Shown: positions 1 to 5,604 of the stretch, piece by piece | Numbering within the stretch: position 1 is the stretch's first letter | Layout of the letters: every line of letters begins with the position of its first letter | NCBI GenBank assembly: GCA_023432075.1 | Contig: JAEYVD010000168.1 | Coordinates: 1-5,604 of the forward strand | Direction: 5' to 3' | From: Pseudomonadota bacterium | GTDB taxonomy: Bacteria; Pseudomonadota; Gammaproteobacteria; Burkholderiales; Burkholderiaceae_B | DNA: 5,604 bases | The notes under the pieces: model-generated | The model's input: only the letters and a program-made list of their open reading frames with translations | What the model was told of the DNA's origin: nothing | Database searches by the model: none | Position numbers and translations under genes: made by a program

Positions 1-380
1 ACCCGCATCAATTCTCCGGCGGGCAGCGCCAGCGCATCTGCATCGCACGGGCCCTGGCCCTGCGGCCCGACATCCTGATCGCCGACGAAGCCGTGTCTGC
101 GCTAGACGTTTCGGTGCAGGCGCAGGTATTGGAACTGATCGAAGACATACGTGCGCGCACCGATACGGCGGTGCTGTTCATCACCCATGACTTGCGCGTG
201 GCGGCGCAGATCTGCGATTCGATTGTGGTGATGAAGTCGGGGCAGATCGTCGAGGCAGGGGACGCGGCTGCGGTGTTGACCCAACCGAGGGACGGCTACA
301 CGCGCCAGTTGCTGGAGGCGGCGCCGGGCCGGCATTGGGATTTCAAGCGGTTCAGGCCGGCGGAGGCGGTGGTGCAGTAA
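1..380 (+). CDS. ABC transporter ATP-binding protein, oligopeptide/dipeptide type (C-terminal part)
   Basis: Only the last 125 residues are present, read from base 3; the gene begins before the window. The protein would be the cytoplasmic ATPase that powers uptake of peptides or similar solutes through an Opp/Dpp-type importer. In order one sees the ABC signature FSGGQRQR at visible residues 4-11, Walker B with catalytic Glu and D-loop (ILIADEAVSALD, about 24-35), and the H-loop His in FITHD. A tail follows, with YTRQLLEAAPGRHWDF near the end. The Walker A and Q-loop lie outside the window. The tail is short and lacks the cysteine-bearing extension common in single-domain OppD/DppD proteins. 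This fits an OppF/DppF-like subunit or the second half of a fused double ATPase of the GsiA/YejF kind; the visible part cannot decide between them. It converges on the galactonate operon and is probably unrelated to it. The transported substrate is unknown. Confidence 0.93.
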   Translation, partial: PHQFSGGQRQRICIARALALRPDILIADEAVSALDVSVQAQVLELIEDIRARTDTAVLFITHDLRVAAQICDSIVVMKSGQIVEAGDAAAVLTQPRDGYTRQLLEAAPGRHWDFKRFRPAEAVVQ

Positions 381-470
381 GAAGGCGTGGCGCGCCGATG
401 CGGCTACCGGGCGTGCGCTGGGTCCCTTACAGCAAGGCGCGCGACGCCGCTACGCCTGCAAAGGGTTTCG

Positions 471-508
471 AAAACCGAAAGGGCGTCACATCGGACGCCC
501 TTTCGGTT
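471..508 (-). terminator. Rho-independent terminator of the dgo operon
   Basis: A perfect 15-bp inverted repeat pairs bases 473-487 (AACCGAAAGGGCGTC) with 494-508 (GACGCCCTTTCGGTT) around a 6-base loop. Read on the minus strand, the stem ends in TTTT at 474-471, a short U tract, about 40 bases past the dgoT stop codon. On the plus strand no T run follows, so the ABC gene would be terminated less efficiently, although the stem could still act on both converging transcripts. The stem is certain. Its role rests on position and the short U tract. Confidence 0.8.
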
Positions 509-547
509 AGAGGAATTGGCTGGGTTGGCGAGTCCCCAGCATGTCGA

Positions 548-1858
548 TCAAGCTTCGATCCGCTCCACCTTACCGACCAGCAAGATATACGACAGCGCAC
601 CCAGCAACGCCAGCGACGATACATACACGATCGCCGGCGCAAAGCTGTCCTTGGACACCAGCAAGCCGATGACGATGGGCGTGCAGATCGACGACAGGTT
701 GCCGACGAAGTTGAACACGCCGCCGGTCAGGCCCAACAAGCGCACCGGGGCCAATGTCGAGACCAGCGACCACGTGATCGACGCCAGGCCGTTCCCAAAG
801 AACGCAACGGCCAGGAAGAAGATGACCCAGGGCGTGGAGTCGGTGAAGTTCGCGCCGATCATGGACGTGGAGATCAAGAGGCCCAGGATGATGGGCAGCT
901 TGCGCGCCATGCCGACCGTTGCGCCGCGGCGGATCAGGAAGTCGGACAGGACGCCCGAGCACAGCACGCCGATGAAGGCGGCCAGAAAGGGCACCGACGC
1001 CAGGAAGCCGGACTTGATGAAGTCCATGCCGCGGTACTTGACCAGGTACGTGGGGAACCACGTCAGGAAGAACCACAGCGTGGAGGTCAAGCAGAACTGG
1101 CCGAGGTACACGCCCCACAGCTTGCGCTTGCTCATGACCAGGCCCAGGTCGTTCCAGTTGAACGGCGCCTTCTTTTCGCGCACGCGCGTGTCCAGGTCGA
1201 CGACGCCGCCGCCTTGCTGGATCAGTTCTATCTCCGCCGCATTCGTGCCTTTGAACTGGCGCGGTTCGCGGTAGATCATGAACCACAGCACGCCCCAGAT
1301 GATGCCCAGCAGGCCGGTGCTGACGAACACCATGTGCCAGCCGTAGTGGTGCTGCAGCCAGGCCAGGACCGGCGTCAGGAACGCCAGGCCGACGAACTGG
1401 CCGGACGTGTAGAAGCCGATGGCGGTGGCGCGTTCGCGTTCCGGGAACCAGGTCGTGACGACGCGGTTGTTGATGGGGTAGGCCGGGGCCTCCAGCGCGC
1501 CCACGGCCAGGCGCAGGACGAACAGGATGACAAAGCTGCCGGCAAAACCCATGAAGAACGTGGCAGCGGACCACAGGATCAGCGCGGCGGCGTACAGCAC
1601 GCGGGGGGACACGCGGTCCACCAGCCAGCCGCCGGGGATCTGCATGGCGGCGTAGGTCCAGCCGAAGGCCGACAGGATCAGGCCTTCATGCCAGGTGTCC
1701 AGGCCGAACTCGTCCTTGAGGGCGGGGGCGGCGATGGATAGGTTGCTGCGGTCCAGGTAGTTGATGACGACGGTGATGAACAGCATCACCATGATGATGT
1801 AGCGGCTGCGGGTCGGGCGCTGGGCGCTCTGCAGGCCGGTGTGGGCGGCGGTGGACAA
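548..1858 (-). CDS. dgoT: D-galactonate:H+ symporter, MFS superfamily (ACS family)
   Basis: This 436-residue inner-membrane protein has the twelve hydrophobic segments of the major facilitator superfamily, anion:cation symporter family. It should import D-galactonate with protons. Segment 1 carries YLDRSNLSIA (34-43), the loop after segment 2 carries GGWLVDRVSPR (76-86), and segment 4 carries EAPAYPINNR (123-132). From memory, the protein aligns closely with E. coli DgoT over its whole length. D36, R37, Y69, R116 and E123 fall where DgoT has D46, R47, Y79, R126 and E133, the residues tied to proton coupling and substrate binding. The start is TTG at 1858, chosen because AGGAG lies 6 bases upstream. 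The first in-frame Met (residue 23) lies inside segment 1 and would damage it. It is the last gene of the operon, 26 bases after dgoD. A related sugar acid (glucarate, hexuronate) is possible by family, but its neighbours point to galactonate. Confidence 0.9.
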   Translation of the reverse strand: MSTAAHTGLQSAQRPTRSRYIIMVMLFITVVINYLDRSNLSIAAPALKDEFGLDTWHEGLILSAFGWTYAAMQIPGGWLVDRVSPRVLYAAALILWSAATFFMGFAGSFVILFVLRLAVGALEAPAYPINNRVVTTWFPERERATAIGFYTSGQFVGLAFLTPVLAWLQHHYGWHMVFVSTGLLGIIWGVLWFMIYREPRQFKGTNAAEIELIQQGGGVVDLDTRVREKKAPFNWNDLGLVMSKRKLWGVYLGQFCLTSTLWFFLTWFPTYLVKYRGMDFIKSGFLASVPFLAAFIGVLCSGVLSDFLIRRGATVGMARKLPIILGLLISTSMIGANFTDSTPWVIFFLAVAFFGNGLASITWSLVSTLAPVRLLGLTGGVFNFVGNLSSICTPIVIGLLVSKDSFAPAIVYVSSLALLGALSYILLVGKVERIEA

Positions 1859-1864
1859 TGGTGT

Positions 1865-1869
1865 CTCCT
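1865..1869 (-). promoter_or_regulatory. Ribosome binding site of dgoT
   Basis: AGGAG on the minus strand sits 6 bases before a TTG codon. It fixes the unusual start of dgoT, because no ATG or GTG lies at a suitable distance in that frame. The wider string AGGAGACAC is identical to the site before dgoD. Confidence 0.8.
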
Positions 1870-1884
1870 CTCTCTTTTATCGGC

Positions 1885-3033
1885 TTACCATTCGGCGAAG
1901 CTGCCGTCGGCGTGGCGCCAGATGGGGTTGCGCCAGCGGTGACCCACTGCCGCGCGTTCCTTGACGTATTCCTCGTTCACTTCGATGCCCAGTCCGGGCC
2001 CTTGCGGGATCGCGACCATGCCGTCCTCGTAGGCGAAGACTTCGCGGTTGCTGACGTAGTCGAGCAGGTCGTTGGCGGCGTTGTAGTGGATGCCCAGGCT
2101 TTGTTCCTGGATGAACGCGTTGTAGCAGCCGGCGTCGATTTGCAGGCAGGTGGCCAGCGCGATGGGACCAAGCGGGCAATGCAGCGCCAGCGCGACGTCG
2201 TAGGCTTCGGCCATCGCGGCGATCTTGCGGGTTTCCGTGATGCCGCCGGCGTGCGACGGGTCGGGCTGGATGATGTCGACGTAGCCTTCGGACAGCACGC
2301 GCTTGAAGTCCCAGCGCGAGAACAGGCGCTCGCCCAGCGCGATGGGCGTGGACGTCAGCGGCGCCAGTTCCTTCAGCGCTTCGTAGTGTTCGCTCAGCAC
2401 GGGCTCTTCGATGAACATGAGCTTGAACGGGTCAAGTTCCTTCATCAGCACCTTGGCCATGGGCTTGTGGACGCGGCCGTGGAAGTCCACGCCGATGCCC
2501 ACGTTCGGGCCGACGGCGTCGCGAACGGCGGCAACGTTCTCCAGGCACTTCTCAACCTTGTCGAACGAGTCGATGTATTGCAGTTCTTCGGTGCCGTTCA
2601 TCTTGACGGCGGTGAAGCCGCGCTCGACGGCGCTCTTGGCGGCCGCGGCGGTATCGGCGGGACGGTCGCCGCCGATCCACGAGTACACGCGGATGCGGTC
2701 GCGCACGTTGCCGCCCAGGAGTTGCGACACCGGCACGCCAAGGTGCTTGCCCTTGATGTCCCACAGGGCTTGGTCGATGCCGGCCAGCGCGCTCATGTGA
2801 ATGGCGCCGCCGCGGTAGAAGCCGCCGCGGTACAGGACCGTCCAGTGGTCTTCGATGTTGCGGGGATCCTTGCCGATCAGGTAGTCCGACAGCTCCTCGA
2901 CGGCCGCCGCAACCGAATGCGCGCGGCCTTCGACGACGGGTTCACCCCAGCCGACGATGCCTTCGTCCGTCTCGATCTTCAGGAAGCACCACCGGGGCGG
3001 CACGATGTAGGTGGTGAGCTTGGTGATCTTCAT
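1885..3033 (-). CDS. dgoD: D-galactonate dehydratase
   Basis: This 382-residue cytoplasmic enzyme removes water from D-galactonate to give 2-dehydro-3-deoxy-D-galactonate, the first step of galactonate breakdown. It is an enolase-superfamily member of the mandelate-racemase type. The length equals that of E. coli DgoD and the residue numbering stays in register. Mg2+ ligands are D183 (DFHGR), E209 (FIEEP) and E235 (GERLFSR). H185 is the putative general acid, D258 and H285 form the Asp-His dyad (QPDPSHAGG and HCPLGP), and E310 is present in QEQSLGIHY. The C-terminus [16 protein letters not shown] is typical of the family. One oddity is Leu284 just before the catalytic His285, where E. coli DgoD (from memory) has Pro. 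The start ATG at 3033 has AGGAG 8 bases upstream and overlaps the dgoA stop (ATGA). The open frame continues upstream of this ATG only as out-of-frame sequence across dgoA. Identity is confident. Confidence 0.97.
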   Translation of the reverse strand: MKITKLTTYIVPPRWCFLKIETDEGIVGWGEPVVEGRAHSVAAAVEELSDYLIGKDPRNIEDHWTVLYRGGFYRGGAIHMSALAGIDQALWDIKGKHLGVPVSQLLGGNVRDRIRVYSWIGGDRPADTAAAAKSAVERGFTAVKMNGTEELQYIDSFDKVEKCLENVAAVRDAVGPNVGIGVDFHGRVHKPMAKVLMKELDPFKLMFIEEPVLSEHYEALKELAPLTSTPIALGERLFSRWDFKRVLSEGYVDIIQPDPSHAGGITETRKIAAMAEAYDVALALHCPLGPIALATCLQIDAGCYNAFIQEQSLGIHYNAANDLLDYVSNREVFAYEDGMVAIPQGPGLGIEVNEEYVKERAAVGHRWRNPIWRHADGSFAEW

Positions 3034-3683
3034 GCTTGTGTCTCCTGGGCAGGATAGGCGCGTTGCCAGGCCGCGACGAAAGCGCGCGCGTTCTGGCCGG
3101 TTGCTTCGGCCGACAGGCCGGGTTTGTACAAGGCGGAGCCCAGGCCGAAGCCGCTGGCGCCCGCCTGGGCGTAACTGGAAAGGTTGTCGGGCGTGATGCC
3201 GCCCACGGGAACCAGCGCGATCGGCGGGCGCATGACGGCGCGCCAGGCCTTGAGCACGGCGGGGCCCAGCTGCTCGGCCGGGAACATCTTCAGCACGTCG
3301 GCGCCGGCGGCCAGCGCCGCGAAGGCTTCGGTGGGCGTGGCGACGCCGGGGCAGGACGCCATGCCCAGTTTCTTGGCCTGACGGATCACCGCCGGGTCGC
3401 TGTGGGGCATGACGATGAGTTCGCCGCCCGCCTGCTGGATGCGCGCGCAGTCGTCGGGATTGAGAACGGTGCCGGCGCCGATGAGGCAGTCGGTGGGCAG
3501 CGCGGCGCGCATGGCGCGGATGCTGTCCAGCGGATCCGGCGAATTGAGCGGCACTTCGATCAGGCGGAAGCCCGCGTCGTACAGCGCCTGCCCGACGGGC
3601 TCGGCTTCGGCGGGCGTGATGCCGCGCAGGATGGCGATCAGGCCGCAATGGGCCATGGCGGTTTGGAGACCGGGATGATTCAT
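3030..3683 (-). CDS. dgoA: 2-dehydro-3-deoxy-6-phosphogalactonate aldolase
   Basis: This 217-residue class I aldolase of the KDPG/KDPGal family should split 2-dehydro-3-deoxy-6-phosphogalactonate into pyruvate and D-glyceraldehyde 3-phosphate, the last step of the pathway. The (beta/alpha)8 barrel motifs are all visible: [10 protein letters not shown] (15-24), the catalytic Glu in EVPLNSP (E43), IGAGTVL (68-74), [11 protein letters not shown] (111-121), the Schiff-base Lys in [11 protein letters not shown] (K132), and the phosphate-binding region [10 protein letters not shown]20, E43 and K132 keep a constant offset of 6 from R14, E37 and K126 of E. coli DgoA (recalled). The gene begins 9 bases after dgoK, with a ribosome site (AGGA, 3694-3691) that shares bases with the dgoK TAG stop. 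It ends in a 4-base overlap with dgoD, so translation of the three genes is probably coupled. A KDPG (Eda-type) activity is possible by family, but the neighbours point to the galacto substrate. Confidence 0.95.
   Translation of the reverse strand: MNHPGLQTAMAHCGLIAILRGITPAEAEPVGQALYDAGFRLIEVPLNSPDPLDSIRAMRAALPTDCLIGAGTVLNPDDCARIQQAGGELIVMPHSDPAVIRQAKKLGMASCPGVATPTEAFAALAAGADVLKMFPAEQLGPAVLKAWRAVMRPPIALVPVGGITPDNLSSYAQAGASGFGLGSALYKPGLSAEATGQNARAFVAAWQRAYPAQETQA
3042..3046 (-). promoter_or_regulatory. Ribosome binding site of dgoD
   Basis: AGGAG on the minus strand lies 8 bases before the ATG at 3033, inside the last codons of dgoA. It decides the dgoD start against the much longer open frame that extends upstream. 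Confidence 0.8.
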
Positions 3684-3692
3684 CGAAGGTTC

Positions 3693-4700
3693 CTAGGCGG
3701 GGATCGGGGTGGAGGGAGTGACAAGGCCGGCACAGATGGCCAGGTGCCACAGGCCGCGTTCGGTCGCGTTCTGCGCCTGTGCGGGCACGCCCAGGCCGTA
3801 GTGCTGCATGGCCAGGGTGTAGCGCTTGCACAGCGCGGGGTCGCCGCACAGCACGATGCGCGGCAATTCGCCCTGCTGGCGCAACATCTCGGCCAGCGCG
3901 GCGACTTCATGGCCGATCAGGAGGCCCGACAGATAGTCCGCCTGCGATTCGGGCGCCAGTTCGCCGGTCAGGCCCAGCGCGCGCGTGCTGAAGATGGTGG
4001 ACATGACGCCCGCGCGGCCCGCTGGCGCACCGGCGATCTTGACAGCGCGCTCGAAGGCAGCCAGGTCAGGGGTGGCGGCGTCAGCCATCGTGCGGCCCAG
4101 AATGGTGTGGCCGCGCAGCGCCGCGTAGACCTCGCCGGTCATGAACGTGTCGAAGTGAGTGACGCGGCCGCGGCGCGCGTTGACCCATTTGGAGTGTGTG
4201 CCCGGTAGCCCGATGAGCACGCTGTCGGCATTGGCGCTGGCTTCTTCCGCCATCACGCCGAACACTTGCGTTTCTTCCCCGCGCATTACGTTGGGCAGGC
4301 CGTGGCGCTGGATGAGGCCGGGAACGATGTGGACGGGCGTGCCGCCCGCGCGGTCCACCACGGTCAGCAGTGTGCCGATGCGTTCCAGGTCGACGGGCAC
4401 GTCCAGGTAGGCGGCTTCGTTCCAGCCTTGCGCGCTGCCGACCATGCCGCAAGCGATGACGGGCAGGGCGGGCTCGGCGCGCAGCCAGTCGCCGCAAGCC
4501 TGTTCAAACGCCAGTTCAAAGCCGGACAGCGTGGTGGTGGCGGCGCCGTCCTGCAGCGGTTGCGGCAGGCGCATGATGCCCCAGGGCAGATGGCGTGTAT
4601 CGAGCGTGCGGCCCGTGGCATCCAGGCGGTAGGCGCGCAGCGAAGAGGTTCCCCAATCCAGCGCGATAAGAGCCGCACGGGCGGGCGATCCGTTATTCAT
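3693..4700 (-). CDS. dgoK: 2-dehydro-3-deoxygalactonokinase
   Basis: This cytoplasmic kinase of 335 residues phosphorylates 2-dehydro-3-deoxy-D-galactonate with ATP, the middle step between DgoD and DgoA. DgoK family motifs appear in order: the phosphate loop [12 protein letters not shown] (13-24), CGMVGS (83-88), VMRGEETQ (137-144), LPGTHSKWV (164-172), MTGE (186-189) and SGLLIGHE (257-264). It is somewhat longer than E. coli DgoK (about 290 residues), mostly through a short N-terminal tail and small insertions. The ATG at 4700 is preferred although its Shine-Dalgarno is weak (only GAGA-like bases). The in-frame TTG at 4841 would overlap the predicted -10 box, and the residues it adds do not resemble the family. 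A nine-codon upstream ORF ends on this ATG (TGATG). As first gene of the operon, it is driven by the promoter at 4844-4872. Function is confident; the exact start is less so. Confidence 0.93.
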   Translation of the reverse strand: MNNGSPARAALIALDWGTSSLRAYRLDATGRTLDTRHLPWGIMRLPQPLQDGAATTTLSGFELAFEQACGDWLRAEPALPVIACGMVGSAQGWNEAAYLDVPVDLERIGTLLTVVDRAGGTPVHIVPGLIQRHGLPNVMRGEETQVFGVMAEEASANADSVLIGLPGTHSKWVNARRGRVTHFDTFMTGEVYAALRGHTILGRTMADAATPDLAAFERAVKIAGAPAGRAGVMSTIFSTRALGLTGELAPESQADYLSGLLIGHEVAALAEMLRQQGELPRIVLCGDPALCKRYTLAMQHYGLGVPAQAQNATERGLWHLAICAGLVTPSTPIPA

Positions 4701-4729
4701 CAGAGTCTGTCTCGTCTCTGGCCGCGCAT
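4700..4729 (-). CDS. Possible nine-residue leader peptide overlapping the dgoK start
   Basis: An ATG at 4729 opens a frame reading MRGQRRDRL and stopping at TGA (4702-4700), whose last base is the first base of the dgoK ATG (TGATG). A weak GGCGA-like site precedes it. Because dgoK itself has no good ribosome site, ribosomes finishing this mini-ORF could restart on dgoK. It may be a chance occurrence; nothing in the peptide resembles a known leader. Confidence 0.25.
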   Translation of the reverse strand: MRGQRRDRL

Positions 4730-4800
4730 CGGTCGCCGTCGCAGCGCCGTCGTGGGGCGCGGGATCGGGCGAGGGGGCGCGGACCTTGTTGTCTGAAATC

Positions 4801-4840
4801 TGCCATGCGCGCGCGGGAGGCGCGCAGCGCACGAATGGCA
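4801..4840 (-). promoter_or_regulatory. Hairpin at the predicted 5' end of the dgo operon mRNA
   Basis: On the minus strand TGCCAT (4840-4835) pairs with ATGGCA (4806-4801), and inside it GCGCGC pairs with GCGCGC around a CTCCC loop. The right arm is continuous over 12 bases; the left arm has a 9-base bulge. The predicted transcription start falls near 4837, so the structure would sit at the very 5' end of the message. It could protect the mRNA from decay or control its fate. The pairing is visible; the role is inferred. Confidence 0.45.
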
Positions 4841-4843
4841 AAA

Positions 4844-4872
4844 ATTCTAGTCCAGCGCTTGAAAAATCTCAA
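4844..4872 (-). promoter_or_regulatory. Sigma70-type promoter of the dgoKADT operon
   Basis: The minus strand reads TTGAGA (4872-4867), a 17-base spacer, then TAGAAT (4849-4844). Each box matches five of six consensus bases and the spacing is ideal. Transcription would begin near 4837, giving a leader of roughly 137 bases before dgoK. This placement also argues against any dgoK start at 4841. Confidence 0.75.
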
Positions 4873-4887
4873 AATATAGAATTAAAT
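4859..4887 (+). promoter_or_regulatory. Possible promoter of the IclR-family gene
   Basis: The plus strand reads TTGAAA (4859-4864), 17 bases, then TTAAAT (4882-4887), matching five and four of six consensus bases. It overlaps the operon promoter almost completely in the opposite direction, a common arrangement for a regulator and its target. The leader would be about 165 bases long, which is a weakness of this call. I see no better candidate nearer the gene. Confidence 0.35.
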
Positions 4888-4908
4888 CCCACATACAGGG
4901 AATTTTAA
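4882..4908. promoter_or_regulatory. Candidate operator: inverted repeat upstream of the dgo promoter
   Basis: TTAAATCCC (4882-4890) and GGGAATTTTAA (4898-4908) form an imperfect inverted repeat around 7 bases, the right arm having two extra bases. It lies just upstream of the dgoK -35 box, at about -45 to -71, and covers the proposed -10 box of the divergent regulator. That position suits a protein that activates the operon while repressing its own gene. The sequence is visible; binding by the neighbouring IclR-family protein is inferred. Confidence 0.45.
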
Positions 4909-5059
4909 GTGCTTTTGAAGTGGCCTTTGTATGGGCAGGCGACATGCCTTGTTCGCCCGGAGAAGCGCCGTCGATTCCCGCTTTACTCACGTATCCGAGC
5001 CGCGGCGCCGGGTATGCTTGCCGATCTTTCCCGCCGCGCCGCAACGCTCTCTTCGCAAC

Positions 5060-5604
5060 ATGACCGCCACCACACTGCCCCCCGAGCAATCCGCCCCGCT
5101 GGACCCCGATGCCGCCGCGCCCGCCGGCACGCAGACGCTGATGCGCGGTCTGGCCGTGGTGCAGGCCGTGGCCGATGGCGCACGCGACCTGAAGGAGATC
5201 TGCGCGCGCATCGGTGTGGCGCGCAGCACCACGCATCGATTGGCAAGCTGCCTGGTGCAAGAGCGCTATCTGCGCGCGTTGCCGGGCGTGGGCTACGTGC
5301 TGGGCCCCAAGCTGATCGAGCTTGGCTTCCAGGCGCGCGAGGCTTTTCCGCTGGCGACGCTGGCGCGTCCATATCTGGACAGCCTGGCCGAACTGACCGG
5401 CGACACGATCCACCTGGCGGTGCGCGACAACAACGACGTGCTGTATCTGGAAAAAATCCCGGGCAAGAAGGGATTGGAAATGCGTTCGCGGGTGGGCCAC
5501 CGCATGCCGCTTGCGGCAACCGGCGTCGGCAAGGCGCTGCTGCTGGACGCCGACGAATCGCAATGGAAATCGCTGCATCGCGTGGGCGCGCCCGTTTCAT
5601 CCCG
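5060..5604 (+). CDS. IclR-family transcriptional regulator (N-terminal part)
   Basis: The open frame from ATG 5060 runs off the window after 181 complete codons with no stop; IclR proteins are usually 250-280 residues. An Ala/Pro-rich tail of about 23 residues comes first. The winged helix-turn-helix follows (about 24-85), with LMRGLAVVQAVADG, the recognition region IGVARSTTHRLASCLVQERYL, and the wing GVGYVLGPKLIELG. The ligand-binding domain starts near residue 98: PYLDSLAELTGDTIHLAVRDNNDVLYLEKIPG, then RSRVGHRMPLAATGVGKALL, the usual IclR core. It is transcribed away from dgoKADT, so it is the likely sensor for galactonate or a pathway intermediate, acting on the shared intergenic region. 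It could repress or activate; the operator position slightly favours activation of the operon. The start has no strong ribosome site. The family is certain; the target and effector are inferred. Confidence 0.93.
   Translation, partial: MTATTLPPEQSAPLDPDAAAPAGTQTLMRGLAVVQAVADGARDLKEICARIGVARSTTHRLASCLVQERYLRALPGVGYVLGPKLIELGFQAREAFPLATLARPYLDSLAELTGDTIHLAVRDNNDVLYLEKIPGKKGLEMRSRVGHRMPLAATGVGKALLLDADESQWKSLHRVGAPVSS

Larger units (their letters stand above)
4701..5059. other. Divergent intergenic control region between dgoK and the IclR-family gene
   Basis: These 359 bases separate two genes that point away from each other. Bases 4841-4920 are strikingly AT-rich against the GC-rich surroundings and hold the promoter elements and inverted repeats listed separately. 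Bases 4701-4840 would be the untranslated leader of the dgo mRNA and contain a strong hairpin. Bases 4921-5059 would be the leader of the regulator gene; I see no clear promoter or RNA structure there. Long minus-strand open frames across the region are not supported as genes. Confidence 0.8.

Noticed and set aside
473..508. The 15-bp inverted repeat as a mobile element end or attachment site
   Set aside because: It is a single compact hairpin with a T run between two converging genes. No transposase, target duplication or second copy is present.
335..1741. Plus-strand open frame of 468 codons opposite dgoT
   Set aside because: The product is rich in Arg, Gln, Ala and Asp, has no recognisable domain, and lies antisense to a clear membrane transporter. 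This is expected from third-position GC bias.
1858..3057. Plus-strand open frame of 399 codons opposite dgoD
   Set aside because: It is antisense to a well-recognised dehydratase with intact catalytic residues. Its composition is shadow-like and no ribosome site supports it.
1885..3849. A 654-residue minus-strand protein fusing extra sequence to the dehydratase
   Set aside because: The upstream 272 codons overlap dgoA in another frame and are Arg/Pro/His-rich. The ATG at 3033 has a good ribosome site and gives the exact family length.
3036..4208. Plus-strand open frame of 390 codons opposite dgoA and dgoK
   Set aside because: It is antisense to two recognised enzymes and shows low-complexity Ala/Gly/Arg/Gln composition.
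4701..4841. A longer dgoK starting at TTG 4841
   Set aside because: The start would overlap the predicted -10 box and precede the likely transcription start, and the added residues do not resemble the family.
4847..5578. Minus-strand open frame of 243 codons opposite the IclR-family gene
   Set aside because: It runs through both the AT-rich promoter region and the antisense of a clear helix-turn-helix regulator. It is His/Arg/Gln-rich with no domain.
1..5604. An undescribed defence, CRISPR or mobile system
   Set aside because: All substantial coding capacity is accounted for by a partial ABC ATPase, the galactonate genes and a regulator. No spaced repeat array, integrase or transposase was seen.

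Overview
The window reads as chromosomal DNA from a high-GC betaproteobacterium. The strong G/C preference at third codon positions and the style of the proteins suggest Alcaligenaceae (Achromobacter or Bordetella). That placement is an inference from composition and protein similarity, not from a marker gene.

Layout. (1) Bases 1-380, plus strand: the C-terminal end of an oligopeptide/dipeptide-type ABC transporter ATPase, cut by the window edge. (2) Bases 381-547: a short convergent intergenic gap with a perfect 15-bp hairpin that looks like the terminator of the operon entering from the right. (3) Bases 548-4700, minus strand: a tight four-gene operon in the order dgoK-dgoA-dgoD-dgoT. It encodes 2-dehydro-3-deoxygalactonokinase, 2-dehydro-3-deoxy-6-phosphogalactonate aldolase, D-galactonate dehydratase and a DgoT-type D-galactonate:H+ symporter. 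(4) Bases 4701-5059: a 359-base divergent regulatory region with an AT-rich core, a near-consensus sigma70 promoter for dgoK, an inverted repeat suited to an operator, and a leader hairpin. (5) Base 5060 to the end, plus strand: an IclR-family regulator, truncated by the window edge.

How it works together. DgoT imports D-galactonate, DgoD dehydrates it to 2-dehydro-3-deoxygalactonate, DgoK phosphorylates that product, and DgoA cleaves it to pyruvate and glyceraldehyde 3-phosphate. The order K-A-D-T is that of the Escherichia coli dgoRKADT operon. The E. coli regulator DgoR belongs to the GntR/FadR family and is encoded in line with the operon. Here a divergent IclR-family gene takes that place and is the obvious candidate regulator. 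The catalytic residues of all three enzymes and the key transport residues of DgoT are intact, so the pathway looks functional.

I see no mobile element, CRISPR array, RNA gene or undescribed defence-type system. The less ordinary material lies in the control region: overlapping divergent promoters with a palindrome, a strong hairpin at the predicted 5' end of the operon mRNA, and a nine-codon upstream ORF whose stop overlaps the dgoK start.
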